Below are positions 43,815-53,097 of a stretch of 64,000 nt of DNA, piece after piece. Where the stretch lies: assembly GCA_964442075.1 (NCBI GenBank), contig CAYTWH010000009.1:1-64000 (forward strand), written 5' to 3'. Below the pieces are notes generated by a model. It searched no databases. It was not told where the DNA came from and saw nothing but the letters and a program-made list of their open reading frames with translations. How positions within the stretch are numbered: position 1 is the first letter of the stretch; every line of letters begins with the position of its first letter. The DNA is from CAYTAU01 sp964442075. Lineage in GTDB: Bacteria; Bacteroidota; Bacteroidia; Bacteroidales; CAYTAU01. The translations under genes and the position numbers were made by a program.

Positions 43815-44408
43815 TTATATATAAGAACAATGGTGTTTTGAATTTCCAAGTTCTCTGTATTTAAGCACTACATTCTTAAAGTCTATCCAGGCATCTTTTT
43901 TCAGATCAGGGTTTCTTAACAAAGCCGAAGGATGATAGGTAGGCATTACCAAATAATCTGACCATTTAATCCATTGTCCGCGTTGTTTTGTGATTTTTAT
44001 AGATGGATCAATTAAACTTTTTACAGCAACAGAGCCAAGGGTAACAATAATAATTGGGTTTATTAATTTTATTTGTTCTAAAAGATAAGGCATACAATGT
44101 TCAATTTCTTCTTTTTCAGGGTTTCTATTGCCCAGTGGACGACATTTTACAATGTTTGCAATAAAAATATGTTTTCGTCTATCGAAGCAACAGGCATCAA
44201 GTATTTTATCTAACAATATTCCCGATTTACCTACAAAAACTTTTCCTGTCTTATCTTCTTCATAACCCGGCCCCTCTCCTATCAACATAATAGGTGAATC
44301 GGGGGATCCATTGCCAAAAACAGGTTTCGTACGATTTTTGTATAAAGGACATTTTTCACACTTCTGAACTTCGTTATATATTTCAATTAGTCGTTTTTTA
44401 GCTTCCAT
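43815..44408 (-). CDS. Family 4-type uracil-DNA glycosylase
   Basis: The 197-residue product carries four Cys for the 4Fe-4S cluster of family 4/5 UDGs: C17 and C20 (CEKC), C89 (NIVKCRPLGNRNP) and C105. Active-site motifs are GEGPGYEEDKTGKVFVG and MPTYHPSALLRN. It removes uracil from DNA in base-excision repair. It is the last gene of a leftward unit (TPR, EamA, lnt, udg), 23 bp after lnt. The EDKTG variant near the active site is normal for this family. Confidence 0.92.
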   Translation of the reverse strand: MEAKKRLIEIYNEVQKCEKCPLYKNRTKPVFGNGSPDSPIMLIGEGPGYEEDKTGKVFVGKSGILLDKILDACCFDRRKHIFIANIVKCRPLGNRNPEKEEIEHCMPYLLEQIKLINPIIIVTLGSVAVKSLIDPSIKITKQRGQWIKWSDYLVMPTYHPSALLRNPDLKKDAWIDFKNVVLKYRELGNSKHHCSYI

Positions 44409-44431
44409 ATATCTTTATTAAATTGATTCTG

Positions 44432-46042
44432 CTATTTTTTTCTAATAATAACTCTAACAATAAAATATAGAATAATAATAATTGAAAAGAAATAGGAAAT
44501 CCTTCCAATATAATCACCGCTTTTCACATAAAAAGTAATTTTATCATTAGCATTTATTTGTCCTTTTATAGCAGTTTTCACCCACCAGTTTGTAGCTTGC
44601 AAAATTTCTCCTTTCTGATTTATAAAACATGATATTCCGGTATTACCGGAACGTGCAATACTGCGTCGTGTTTCAATTGCACGGAGCGATGAAAAACTTA
44701 AATGTTGCTTATATCCGGGCGTATCTCTCCACCATCCATCATTTGTAATAACAAAAATAAAGTCGGCTCCATTTAGTATAAACTCGCCCATAAATTCTCC
44801 AAAAATTGATTCGTAGCATATCGTTGCTGCAACTTTTATACTATCTTTTGATGAAGCAAATACTTCGCGTTCTTCTTGTGTACCAAGGCTACCGCTACTA
44901 CCTCCCAATTCTACAGCAAGTCCTTCAAAAAGTTTAAAAAATTTAGGAAAAGGCATTTTTTCAACTCCAACTACAAGTTTTGATTTATGATATATTTGAA
45001 TTTCCCTATCCTTTTCAATCTGTATAGATGTATTATACGATTCGTAGTAATCTTCACTATCACTAAACTGGCGTGCCGTAGGTGATAATTTTTCTCCTTT
45101 TTCGTACATTCTGTATGATGAAACTCCAAGTATAAATCTTACATTAGGATATTTTTCAACAAATTGTTTAGCAGTTTCTATGTTATAATAGCTTTCTATT
45201 TCGTTTTCCCATACTCCGTTTGGCAAAGCAGTTTCAGGACCAATAACAAAATTAGTATTTTCATCTGTAAGAGAATCAGCTAAATACAATAAAACATCTA
45301 ATTGGTCTTTTTCATCCATCCCATCAAATTTATCGTGAAATGGATCTATATTAGGTTGAATTATTACTATATTACTTGGATTTGATTTTTCGTTATATGT
45401 ATTAAAAATTATCAGTGAAAGCGTAATAGGAACAGCTAGTACAAAAAACAATATCAACAAATTTGATTTTAGTTTTAAAAGACCTTTTTTAAAGAAATAA
45501 TTTTTAAATATTGAAATTAAAAGAATGTTTACTAGCAATATCCAAAACGTTCCTCCAAGTGTACCGGTATACTCGTACCATTGTATTAAACTGATATTGT
45601 TTGCAAATCCATTACCAAGATTAAGCCATGTCCATGTGAGGTCCCAGTTTAAATGAATAAGTTCAAAAGATATCCAAAAAACGATAAGTGCAAAATACCC
45701 CATTTGATTACCGAGTTTTCGGCGTGTAGCATGAAATGCCCAAAAAACAATTGACATAAACAGTGCATTAAAAATAACGGCCATTATTACACCAAATAGT
45801 GTTGCATAATATATCCACCATGTAGAAATTAAATTCCAAACAAAAAATGTGATATAGGAATAGAAGAATGATTGAATAGACCTGTACTTTTCTCTGTTCT
45901 CATAAAAATAATCTTCAACAAGCAATAATGGAACAAAAGCAAACAACAATACAATTCCCAAATCCCAATCTGTCCATGCAAAACTTAACAAAATGCCACT
46001 AAAAACAGATAATAATAAGCGTTGATATCTTTTAATTTTCAT
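44432..46042 (-). CDS. lnt: Apolipoprotein N-acyltransferase
   Basis: The 536-residue product has about seven N-terminal TM helices and a final one near 515-532, enclosing a nitrilase-like periplasmic domain. The catalytic triad is Glu270 (GPETALP), Lys353 (YHKSKLV) and Cys409 (ATICYES). Lnt adds the third acyl chain to the N-terminal Cys of lipoproteins, of which this window encodes several. It starts 1 bp after the EamA gene's stop. Confidence 0.95.
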   Translation of the reverse strand: MKIKRYQRLLLSVFSGILLSFAWTDWDLGIVLLFAFVPLLLVEDYFYENREKYRSIQSFFYSYITFFVWNLISTWWIYYATLFGVIMAVIFNALFMSIVFWAFHATRRKLGNQMGYFALIVFWISFELIHLNWDLTWTWLNLGNGFANNISLIQWYEYTGTLGGTFWILLVNILLISIFKNYFFKKGLLKLKSNLLILFFVLAVPITLSLIIFNTYNEKSNPSNIVIIQPNIDPFHDKFDGMDEKDQLDVLLYLADSLTDENTNFVIGPETALPNGVWENEIESYYNIETAKQFVEKYPNVRFILGVSSYRMYEKGEKLSPTARQFSDSEDYYESYNTSIQIEKDREIQIYHKSKLVVGVEKMPFPKFFKLFEGLAVELGGSSGSLGTQEEREVFASSKDSIKVAATICYESIFGEFMGEFILNGADFIFVITNDGWWRDTPGYKQHLSFSSLRAIETRRSIARSGNTGISCFINQKGEILQATNWWVKTAIKGQINANDKITFYVKSGDYIGRISYFFSIIIILYFIVRVIIRKK

Positions 46043-46043
46043 T

Positions 46044-46928
46044 TTATAATGAATTAGGTTTTTTATTTATCAAATATACTCCTGCTAAAGTAATAATAAT
46101 CCACAATGCATCAATATGCAAAAATACTTCACCGTCAATTAATCCCCAAATAATTGCAAATATCGGAATTATATATGTAACCGTTGATGCAAATAAAGCA
46201 GTTGTATGTTTTAATAGTTTATTTATTAAAAATACTGCAATTACAGAACTAAATAGTGCTAATATGCAGATGTAAATAAAGTTTGTTATATAATTTTCTG
46301 TAGATGTAACTGTGCTAAAATCGGAAAATAAAAGATAAACTCCTGCAACAGGTCCAGCAAAGAAAAAAGCAAGCGAAGTTATTTCAATTGCATTTAATCC
46401 TTTTAATTTTTCTTTTACAAGATTAACATTAAAACCATAACATATAGTAGCTGCAATTGCAAAAAGCCCAAACCAATTATTACCATCAAAAAAAGTTGAA
46501 AAATCTTTAATGGTTAAGCCTATAGCTCCAATTAACCCAATTATTAAACCTACGATATTTGAAAACCTAATTTTTGTTTTGAATAATAATACTCCAATAA
46601 CTATAGTAAATATTGGAGTTAGTGAATTTAGCATTCCTGCAAGAGTACTGTTTATTTCGGTTTGAGCTGTAGTAAAAAAAAACGCAGGTATTAAGTTTCC
46701 AATTAAACCAATAATTATTAATGTGAAAATATTCTTCTTCGTAATTTTTTTTATACCATTTATAATAAAAGGAATAACTATGACAAATGAAATAAATATT
46801 CTAAATGATGCAACCTGATAATTCGAAAATGATTGAAGTCCTTTCTTCATCAAAATAAATGATGAACCCCAAATAAATGCCAGTATTATCAGCATTATCC
46901 ATTGCCAAATTTTCTTATCGAGATTCAT
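46044..46928 (-). CDS. EamA/DMT-family transporter
   Basis: The 294-residue product has ten predicted TM helices in two EamA repeats (about 8-135 and 150-290), each opening with the typical WG..F (AFIWGSSFI) or closing with AxxxG patterns (STLAGMLNSLTPIFT...). Members export amino acids or other small metabolites; the substrate cannot be read from sequence. Gaps of 33 bp upstream and 1 bp downstream place it in the TPR-lnt-udg unit. Confidence 0.9.
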   Translation of the reverse strand: MNLDKKIWQWIMLIILAFIWGSSFILMKKGLQSFSNYQVASFRIFISFVIVIPFIINGIKKITKKNIFTLIIIGLIGNLIPAFFFTTAQTEINSTLAGMLNSLTPIFTIVIGVLLFKTKIRFSNIVGLIIGLIGAIGLTIKDFSTFFDGNNWFGLFAIAATICYGFNVNLVKEKLKGLNAIEITSLAFFFAGPVAGVYLLFSDFSTVTSTENYITNFIYICILALFSSVIAVFLINKLLKHTTALFASTVTYIIPIFAIIWGLIDGEVFLHIDALWIIITLAGVYLINKKPNSL

Positions 46929-46961
46929 AAATCGTAATCGTTTTTACGGGATTCATATAGC

Positions 46962-48164
46962 TTATTGGCAGTCATTTAGCATGTATTCATTAGCCTCAAA
47001 ATAATTGTATTTAATTGCTTTTTGCCAATCTTTACAAGCACCATCTTTATCTTTTAAATTATATTTAGCAATTCCTCTTTTAAAATATAGTATTCCTTCG
47101 TTAGGATTTAAATCTAATGCTTGAGTACAATCATCTGACATTGACATATAATTCTTTAAACCTTCATATGCATCAACTCTTGCAATATAATATTCTACTT
47201 TATTTAAATTCATTTTTATTGCTTTATCTAACCATGCTTTTGCTTCATCGTATTTGTTTACGTTTAAATATATTAAACCACCTTTATAATATGCTATCTC
47301 GTGTTTGTCCATATATTTAAGATAAAATTTAAGGTCATTTATAGCCTCATTATATAATTGTAATTTTTTTTCGACTAATGCTCTTTTATAAAAAGCTTCA
47401 AAATTTTCATCATTTAAATCAATAACTTTATTGTAATCTGCAAATGCTTTCTTAAATTTTCGAGATTTCATTAAAAGATTTGCTCTTTGATAATAATAAA
47501 TAAAATTATCAGAATTTATTTTTATTGCACTATTTAAATCTGATAGGGCATTTCGGTTATCATTTAATAATAAATAAACTTCGGCTCGTTTATAATAGGC
47601 TAAATGAGCATTATTCTTATCTTGAAAAATTAATTTGTCAAGTTCTTCAAGTGCATCAACATATTTTTTTCGCTTTTTCAAATATTCCGCACTTTCAAAA
47701 ATAATTTCTTGTTCAGAGTACCAGTCTTTCAACCATAATTGCTCCCATTCTCCTGTTTCTCTCAACATTATAAAAGCATCATTAGTTCTAATTTCACTTT
47801 TTGCAATTTTGTATTCACTTTTCAAATTTATTTCTATCCATTTTAATGCTTCATCAAAATTTTCCTGAATTGCATTAATTCTAGCTAAATTAAAACTAGC
47901 TATTCCACTTTCTAATTTTTCGGCACTATTATAATTTTTTTTAGCTTCATTCAGGCTATCTAATATAAAGTAACATTCTCCACGATGTAAATATAATTTT
48001 GCAGTGTTTTTGTCCGAACTTAATGCTTTAGAAAAATATGTTATTGCTGAATCGTATTCCTGATAATGAATTTTGGCAAGTCCATTTAAATAATTATCAT
48101 TTTCTTGACCAAAGATAAATAATGACAAAAATAAAATTGCGACAATAATAATATATTGTTTCAT
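46962..48164 (-). CDS. Secreted/periplasmic TPR-repeat protein
   Basis: The 400-residue product has a signal peptide ending IFGQ, followed by about nine TPR units from about residue 25 on (ALSSDKNTAKLYLHRGECYF, AHLAYYKRAEVYLLLNDNRNALSDL, FIYYYQRANLLMKSRKFKKAFADYNK). It ends with a partial unit containing ACKDWQKAIKYNYFEA. TPR arrays bind partner proteins, and no enzyme domain is present. It is first in the leftward unit ending at udg. Confidence 0.85.
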   Translation of the reverse strand: MKQYIIIVAILFLSLFIFGQENDNYLNGLAKIHYQEYDSAITYFSKALSSDKNTAKLYLHRGECYFILDSLNEAKKNYNSAEKLESGIASFNLARINAIQENFDEALKWIEINLKSEYKIAKSEIRTNDAFIMLRETGEWEQLWLKDWYSEQEIIFESAEYLKKRKKYVDALEELDKLIFQDKNNAHLAYYKRAEVYLLLNDNRNALSDLNSAIKINSDNFIYYYQRANLLMKSRKFKKAFADYNKVIDLNDENFEAFYKRALVEKKLQLYNEAINDLKFYLKYMDKHEIAYYKGGLIYLNVNKYDEAKAWLDKAIKMNLNKVEYYIARVDAYEGLKNYMSMSDDCTQALDLNPNEGILYFKRGIAKYNLKDKDGACKDWQKAIKYNYFEANEYMLNDCQ

Positions 48165-48261
48165 ATTATTTGAAATTTGATTTTTGTAAAATTACAAAGA
48201 AATGTTGTCTGAAAAAATATAAGTTAAAATATTTCGTGAATAGTAAATTACAAGAAAAAAA

Positions 48262-48298
48262 GACAGTAAAAAAAAGAAAGCTCCGGTGAGGAGCTTTC
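48262..48298 (-). terminator. Strong intrinsic terminator without an upstream gene (leftward)
   Basis: Perfect 9-bp stem GAAAGCTCC / GGAGCTTTC with a 5-nt loop (48276-48298). Read on the minus strand it is followed by T9. No gene reads into it from the right, so it points to an unannotated small RNA or to attenuation ahead of the TPR gene. Confidence 0.65.
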
Positions 48299-48442
48299 AA
48301 AGCTGAGAAGAACAAACAATTAAGTGGGCATAAACCATTTAAGAATTTTTATCAGCTTATTTAAATTCACAATAGTTGCTTTCAATTACAAGACTCATAT
48401 ATATTAAAAAAGGTTGCATTAGTATTAATATTTTTTTATTAT

Positions 48443-48450
48443 TATTTTTG
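48443..48450 (+). promoter_or_regulatory. -7 element of the substrate-binding lipoprotein gene
   Basis: TATTTTTG, an exact TAnnTTTG match, 37 bp before ATG 48487. It supports that ATG over the earlier TTG at 48376. Confidence 0.55.
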
Positions 48451-48486
48451 ATTCATCTTTTACAAATAGATAAATCGCTGTTTTAC

Positions 48487-49638
48487 ATGAAAATTAATAA
48501 AATATACTATTTGCTTATTTTTTTATTTTTTACAATTACATCTTGTAAAAATGATAATAATATAGTTTATGAAAATAAAATTAGTGATACATCTTTTGTG
48601 AAAATAGAAAATTCTTATGCAAAGCATTTTGAAATTAAACATTATAACGACTATACAGTACTTAAAATAATTAATCCCTGGCAAAATTCAGAAAACATTA
48701 GTTTTGAGTATTTTTTGCTTGAAAAAGGAAAAATTATACCCGAACATATTAAAGAGAAAACTATTATCAGAACACCTGTAAAACGTATTATTTGCATGTC
48801 AACATCTCATATAGTAATGATTGATGCTATTGGTGAAGTAGAAACAATAGTAGGTGTTTCAGGAAAAAATTACATTAATAATTATCATATTCAAAATAAT
48901 AAAAATATTACTGATGTTGGCTTTGAACAAGGTTTAAATTATGAATTAATCTTAAATTTAAAACCTGATATTATAATGTTATATGGGGTTGAAGGAGAAA
49001 CTGCAGGGTATCAGAAAAAATTGAATGAACTCGGTATAAAAACATTTTTAAATGCAGAATATCTTGAAGATACTCCACTTGCGAAAACCGAATGGATAAA
49101 AATTATTGCTGCTTTATATAAGAAAGAAAAGGAAGCAAAAATTATTTTCGATAACATTGATACAAAATATAATAAACTTAAAAGCTTAATGGATTCAATA
49201 GATTATCGTCCTAAAATTTTAACAGGTTTACCTTGGAATGATACATGGTATATTTCATCTGGAAATTCTAATTTGGCTCATTTAATTAAAGATGCAGGAG
49301 CTGAATTTTTATATAAAAGTGATACTTTGTCTGATGTTATGGCTTTAGATATTGAAGCTGTTACAACACAATCATCAGATGCCGATTTTTGGATAAATAT
49401 TGGGAATATAAATAGTAAAGAAGAAATATTAATGAATGATTCAAGATTGAATTTAATTAATGCATTCAAAAAAGGAAAATTATATAATAATAATGCAATT
49501 GTTAATAAATATGGAGGAAATGATTATTTTGAATCAGGAATTATAAATCCACACATAGTATTAAAAGATCTTATTCATATTTTTCATCCCGAAACTTTAC
49601 CTAAACATAAATTAAAGTATTATAGAAAGATAAAATAA
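48487..49638 (+). CDS. ABC-type cobalamin/iron-siderophore substrate-binding lipoprotein
   Basis: The 383-residue product starts at ATG 48487. This start gives a lipoprotein signal with lipobox TITSC and lies just after a -7 element. Two Rossmann-like lobes joined by a long helix match the BtuF/FepB/FhuD class: TPVKRIICMSTSHIVMIDAIG, then NYELILNLKPDIIMLYG, then a C-terminal lobe with YRPKILTGLPWNDTWYISSG. It should capture cobalamin, haem or a ferric complex for an ABC importer. The permease and ATPase genes are not adjacent, so the ligand is open. Confidence 0.87.
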   Translation: MKINKIYYLLIFLFFTITSCKNDNNIVYENKISDTSFVKIENSYAKHFEIKHYNDYTVLKIINPWQNSENISFEYFLLEKGKIIPEHIKEKTIIRTPVKRIICMSTSHIVMIDAIGEVETIVGVSGKNYINNYHIQNNKNITDVGFEQGLNYELILNLKPDIIMLYGVEGETAGYQKKLNELGIKTFLNAEYLEDTPLAKTEWIKIIAALYKKEKEAKIIFDNIDTKYNKLKSLMDSIDYRPKILTGLPWNDTWYISSGNSNLAHLIKDAGAEFLYKSDTLSDVMALDIEAVTTQSSDADFWINIGNINSKEEILMNDSRLNLINAFKKGKLYNNNAIVNKYGGNDYFESGIINPHIVLKDLIHIFHPETLPKHKLKYYRKIK

Positions 49639-49697
49639 TTTATTTAGTCCTATTATTAATTAGAATCTATCTATAAAATATCGTTTTTTTCAGTTAA

Positions 49698-49830
49698 AGC
49701 ACCAAATCACAAATTTCAAATAACAAATGATTTCCAAATTCCAATTATCAAATAATCGAAGCTGTTTTGGTCATTGAATTTTTGAATATTGTAATCTATT
49801 TGTTATTTGGTGCTTGTAATTTGAGACTTT
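49698..49830. repeat. Palindromic intergenic repeat
   Basis: AAGCACCAAAT (49698-49708) pairs perfectly with ATTTGGTGCTT (49805-49815). The inner arms repeat AAATAACAAAT / ATTTGTTATTT. The body is built of CAAAT/ATTTG-type words. It lies between convergent genes and looks like a non-autonomous dispersed repeat; only one copy is in this window. Confidence 0.6.
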
Positions 49831-49861
49831 TCACGAGTGTACTGGACTAAACTTTCGGAGT

Positions 49862-51040
49862 TTATGGATGCACGCTAATTACCTTAAATTCAACCCTTCT
49901 GTTTAACGCTCTTCCTTCTTCTGTTTTATTTGTTGCAATTGGTTTGTTGTTTCCAAAACCATTATATGAAAGGCGGGTATTACTAATTGTTTTTTCAATT
50001 AAATAATCTACAACTGCTTTTGCTCTGGCTTTTGATAATTTTAAATTATATTCATCTGTCCCAACATTATCTGTGTGTCCGTTTATTTCAATTTTCAAAT
50101 TATTATTATCTTTCATCAATTGCACAAGTTTATCAAGCTCGGTTATTGATTCAGTAAGAAGTTTCGATTTATCAGTTTTAAAAAAAATATTATCAAGTTT
50201 AACGGTTTCTCCAATTTGATAGTCTATTTGTGAAAGTTCCAGTTCTGATGTTGAAACATCAGGTTTATTTTCAATTTCAGGGATTTTCTCCGTTGGTATT
50301 ATAACATCTACAGGAGAACACCCTGTAGCCTTATCCTCGCCTTGCTTCTCTCTTACAAGCACATCATCAATATAATAATATGCTCCCTGAATAACACCGG
50401 AAACCTTATCTGCTTTTGATTGAATATCCGGATAAAAATTTCCAATAATAATATGATTTTTTACTGAATCGGGTTTATAAAAACCACTTATTTTATACCA
50501 TTCTAGAGTTTTAATTATCTTACATTCATTAATATGCGGAGTAAAATACAGAGGCAACCTATTACCCGTTTCAAATGCATATTGAGTAAATAAAGCACCT
50601 ATATTATTTGACGATCTAATACCTCTAACAGCATCCGCTACCCAAAACTCAACGTAATATTCTTTTCCCGATTCAAGAGCTTTAATTAATTCAACTTGAA
50701 TATACTCATGCCAACATGCAACTGCGCCATCATCTCCTTCGCCAAAAGTTCTTATACCAATCATAGTATTACCTGTTCTGGGCATTTGTTTTCCAAGGCT
50801 TTGTTTTTTATTGGTAGGGTTTGCCCAAAATCTCTCTTCAACAAGTGTGCTTATAACATCAGGAATTGTAGCTGTTGGTGTACTCCAAGCTTCAACAGCA
50901 TTATTAAATTCTTTTACTTTTCTTGTCCAAATATTTGGGAGCTTATTTGTTTCTTCAAAACTTGGATTGGGAATAAGGTTTTGAGAGAATAAATTATTAC
51001 ATAAAATAAATATTATTAGTAATAATACTACGTTTCGCAT
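49862..51040 (-). CDS. OmpA-family protein with N-terminal beta-sandwich domain
   Basis: The 392-residue product has a signal peptide ending LFSQ. Residues about 20-235 form a carbohydrate-binding-like sandwich (NLIPNPSFEE at the start, VEFWVADAVRGI, YYIDDVLVREK at the end). The C-terminal 110 residues are an OmpA-like peptidoglycan-binding domain (VKLDNIFFKTDKSKLL, INGHTDNVGTDEYNLKLSKARAKAV, GRALNRRVEF). It probably links the outer membrane or surface glycan to peptidoglycan. A 16-bp gap separates it from the coiled-coil gene upstream, with which it is likely co-transcribed. Confidence 0.9.
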   Translation of the reverse strand: MRNVVLLLIIFILCNNLFSQNLIPNPSFEETNKLPNIWTRKVKEFNNAVEAWSTPTATIPDVISTLVEERFWANPTNKKQSLGKQMPRTGNTMIGIRTFGEGDDGAVACWHEYIQVELIKALESGKEYYVEFWVADAVRGIRSSNNIGALFTQYAFETGNRLPLYFTPHINECKIIKTLEWYKISGFYKPDSVKNHIIIGNFYPDIQSKADKVSGVIQGAYYYIDDVLVREKQGEDKATGCSPVDVIIPTEKIPEIENKPDVSTSELELSQIDYQIGETVKLDNIFFKTDKSKLLTESITELDKLVQLMKDNNNLKIEINGHTDNVGTDEYNLKLSKARAKAVVDYLIEKTISNTRLSYNGFGNNKPIATNKTEEGRALNRRVEFKVISVHP

Positions 51041-51056
51041 TTTTTCAGGTTTTTAA

Positions 51057-51575
51057 TTATCTGCAAGATTCTTTTATTAATTCAATATCATTTTTAAACT
51101 TCTTAATTTCATTTGAAACATCTTTCAGAATATCTTTTGTTGATTTTGCTCGTGATTGTACTTTTTTAAGTTTCTTTTGTTTTGATGCATCACTAATTTC
51201 ATTTTCAGCATCTTTTGCTGTTTTAACCAGTTTCTGGAAATTATTATTTTTCTCATCCATTAATTCAACAGTGTTTTCACATCCCCAGACTTTTGCTTCT
51301 TTCTTTGCATCTTTGTATGCTCTTTCTGCCTTTTTAAGATAATCACTAATTTTTGAGATGCCTCTATATAAGGAATTTGCTTGCCCCTTGGCATCTTCAA
51401 CTTCTTTGGATTTAATTATTTTTTTCAGATCTTTTGATGCTTTTTCAGCTTGCTTTTCTGCTTTCTCCAACTCTTTTACATGTTTGTCTATACTCTCATG
51501 AAATTTCACATTTTGAGAATTCATTATAGTAAATGAAACACATAACAAAAGTATTGCAATACTTAATATTTTCAT
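51057..51575 (-). CDS. Secreted coiled-coil protein, function unknown
   Basis: The 172-residue product has a signal peptide (ending IMNSQ). The rest is almost wholly helical and rich in Lys, Glu and Ala, with heptad-like spacing (HVKELEKAEKQAEKASKDLKKII, DYLKKAERAYKDAKKEAKVWG). Two Cys residues (WGCENT and the C-terminal ESCR) might bond. I recognise no family. The OmpA-like gene follows 16 bp downstream, so a periplasmic role next to peptidoglycan is plausible. A TATATTTG -7 element lies at 51638-51645 (minus). Confidence 0.7.
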   Translation of the reverse strand: MKILSIAILLLCVSFTIMNSQNVKFHESIDKHVKELEKAEKQAEKASKDLKKIIKSKEVEDAKGQANSLYRGISKISDYLKKAERAYKDAKKEAKVWGCENTVELMDEKNNNFQKLVKTAKDAENEISDASKQKKLKKVQSRAKSTKDILKDVSNEIKKFKNDIELIKESCR

Positions 51576-51637
51576 TTTAGTAGAATTTTATATAAACATT
51601 ATTATTAATTCTCCAAACCGCCATAAATTTTTTCATG

Positions 51638-51645
51638 CAAATATA
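51638..51645 (-). promoter_or_regulatory. -7 element of the coiled-coil/OmpA-like unit
   Basis: TATATTTG on the minus strand, an exact TAnnTTTG match, 63 bp before the ATG at 51575. No clear -33 box. Confidence 0.5.
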
Positions 51646-51764
51646 CATAAACGATATGAAAAAAAATATGGAGATTCCCTTTGACAAATTAAATCATTTT
51701 TTCACAAAGGAAAGTTAATATTTTTTTAAATGTTTTTGTATATTAATAAATCAAGTATTCTTAA

Positions 51765-51772
51765 TATTTTTG
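51765..51772 (+). promoter_or_regulatory. -7 element of the U32 gene
   Basis: TATTTTTG, an exact TAnnTTTG match, 22 bp before the ATG at 51795. The nearest TTTG upstream is about 25 nt away. Confidence 0.5.
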
Positions 51773-51794
51773 CAATATTAATTTTTCTGATAAA

Positions 51795-53048
51795 ATGAGT
51801 TTAGTTAGAAATGATATTGAAATTATGTCGCCTGTTGGTTCTCATGAATCATTGATGGCAGCAATACAAGCAGGAGCAAATTCTGTATATTTTGGAGTTG
51901 AAAAACTTAACATGCGAGCTAAATCATCAATTAATTTTACAATTGAAGATTTAAAAGAAATAGCAAGTATTTGCAAAGAGAATAATGTTAACACATATTT
52001 AACTGTTAATACTATAATTTACGATACAGATATTTTCCTAATGCAAGAAGTAATAAACGCAGCAAAAGAAAATAATATTTCAGCAATTATTGCAAGTGAT
52101 ATTGCAAGTATTCAATATGCAAGGTCAATTGGTGTTGAAGTTCACGCAAGTACCCAATTAAATGTAAGTAATATTGAAACATTAAGATTTTATTCAACTT
52201 TTTGTGATGTTATTGTGCTGGCACGCGAATTAAATCTAAATCAGATAAAAGAAATCAGTAAAGCGATTATTGAACAAAATATTACAGGACCATCGGGTAA
52301 TCTTGTTAAAATAGAGATATTTATTCATGGTGCCTTATGTATGGCAGTAAGTGGCAAATGCTATTTAAGTTTGCATGAAAAAAATTATTCGGCAAATAGA
52401 GGTGTTTGTTTACAAACATGCCGAAAAGCTTATATTGTTACAGAAAAGGAAACCGGTTACGAACTGGAAATAGACAATGAGTACATAATGTCGCCAAAAG
52501 ATCTAAAAACAATACATTTTATTAATAAAATAATTGATGCTGGTGTTTCCGTATTAAAAATTGAAGGCAGAGCACGTTCACCTGAATATGTTAAAATAGT
52601 TACAGAATGTTATAATGAAGCAATAAATTCTATTATTGATAATTCATTTAATAATAATAAAATTACAAAATGGAATAAAAAACTTGAAAATGTTTTTAAT
52701 CGTGGTTTTTGGGATGGATATTATTTAGGGCAAAGGCTTGGAGAATGGAGTTATAAGTACGGTTCACAAGCCAAATTCAGAAAAGAATATATTGCAAAAA
52801 CTACAAATTATTTTACAAATATTGAAATTGGTGAATTTCTAATAGAAACAGGTGAACTAAATATTGGAGATAAAATATTAATTATTGGACCTACAACTGG
52901 AGTTGTTGAAATAAATATTGAAGAAATAAGAGTGGATTTACAAAAAGTTGATAAAGCAATTAAGGGAGATAAATGTTCAATTCCTGTAAAAACATTTTTG
53001 CGTCGTTCCGACCGATTGTATAAGCTTGTAAATAACGACTTAAAATAA
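51795..53048 (+). CDS. Peptidase U32-family protein (TrhP/RlhA-type RNA hydroxylation)
   Basis: The 417-residue product opens with the U32 TIM-barrel start (IEIMSPVGSHESLMAAIQAGANSVYFGVEKLNMRA). It contains the signature EIFIHGALCMAVSGKCYLS, with Cys residues that continue in NRGVCLQTCRK (four-Cys iron-sulfur set), then LKIEGRARSPEYV. Characterised U32 members (TrhP, RlhA) act in prephenate-dependent hydroxylation of tRNA or rRNA uridine/cytidine rather than as peptidases. The length and single domain fit TrhP (YegQ) best. It is monocistronic, with its own -7 element and terminator. Confidence 0.88.
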   Translation: MSLVRNDIEIMSPVGSHESLMAAIQAGANSVYFGVEKLNMRAKSSINFTIEDLKEIASICKENNVNTYLTVNTIIYDTDIFLMQEVINAAKENNISAIIASDIASIQYARSIGVEVHASTQLNVSNIETLRFYSTFCDVIVLARELNLNQIKEISKAIIEQNITGPSGNLVKIEIFIHGALCMAVSGKCYLSLHEKNYSANRGVCLQTCRKAYIVTEKETGYELEIDNEYIMSPKDLKTIHFINKIIDAGVSVLKIEGRARSPEYVKIVTECYNEAINSIIDNSFNNNKITKWNKKLENVFNRGFWDGYYLGQRLGEWSYKYGSQAKFRKEYIAKTTNYFTNIEIGEFLIETGELNIGDKILIIGPTTGVVEINIEEIRVDLQKVDKAIKGDKCSIPVKTFLRRSDRLYKLVNNDLK

Positions 53049-53050
53049 AA

Positions 53051-53075
53051 AAAGGAGCTTTATTTGCTCCTCTTT
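53051..53075. terminator. Bidirectional terminator between U32 and exbD genes
   Basis: AGGAGC / GCTCCT stem with a 7-nt loop (53053-53071), an A7 run to the left and CTTTT to the right. It lies between convergent genes and should serve both. Confidence 0.75.
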
Positions 53076-53097
53076 TAAAATAACAATCTTATATTTT

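Larger units (their letters stand above)
48165..48486. other. Intergenic region with an orphan leftward terminator
   Basis: This 322-bp gap separates divergent genes. It holds the hairpin at 48276-48298 with a T9 run to its left, and the promoter of the rightward lipoprotein at 48443-48450. A 37-codon TTG-initiated extension of that gene overlaps the right part but is probably not translated. The terminator suggests a short RNA transcribed leftward from about 48380-48450. Confidence 0.5.
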
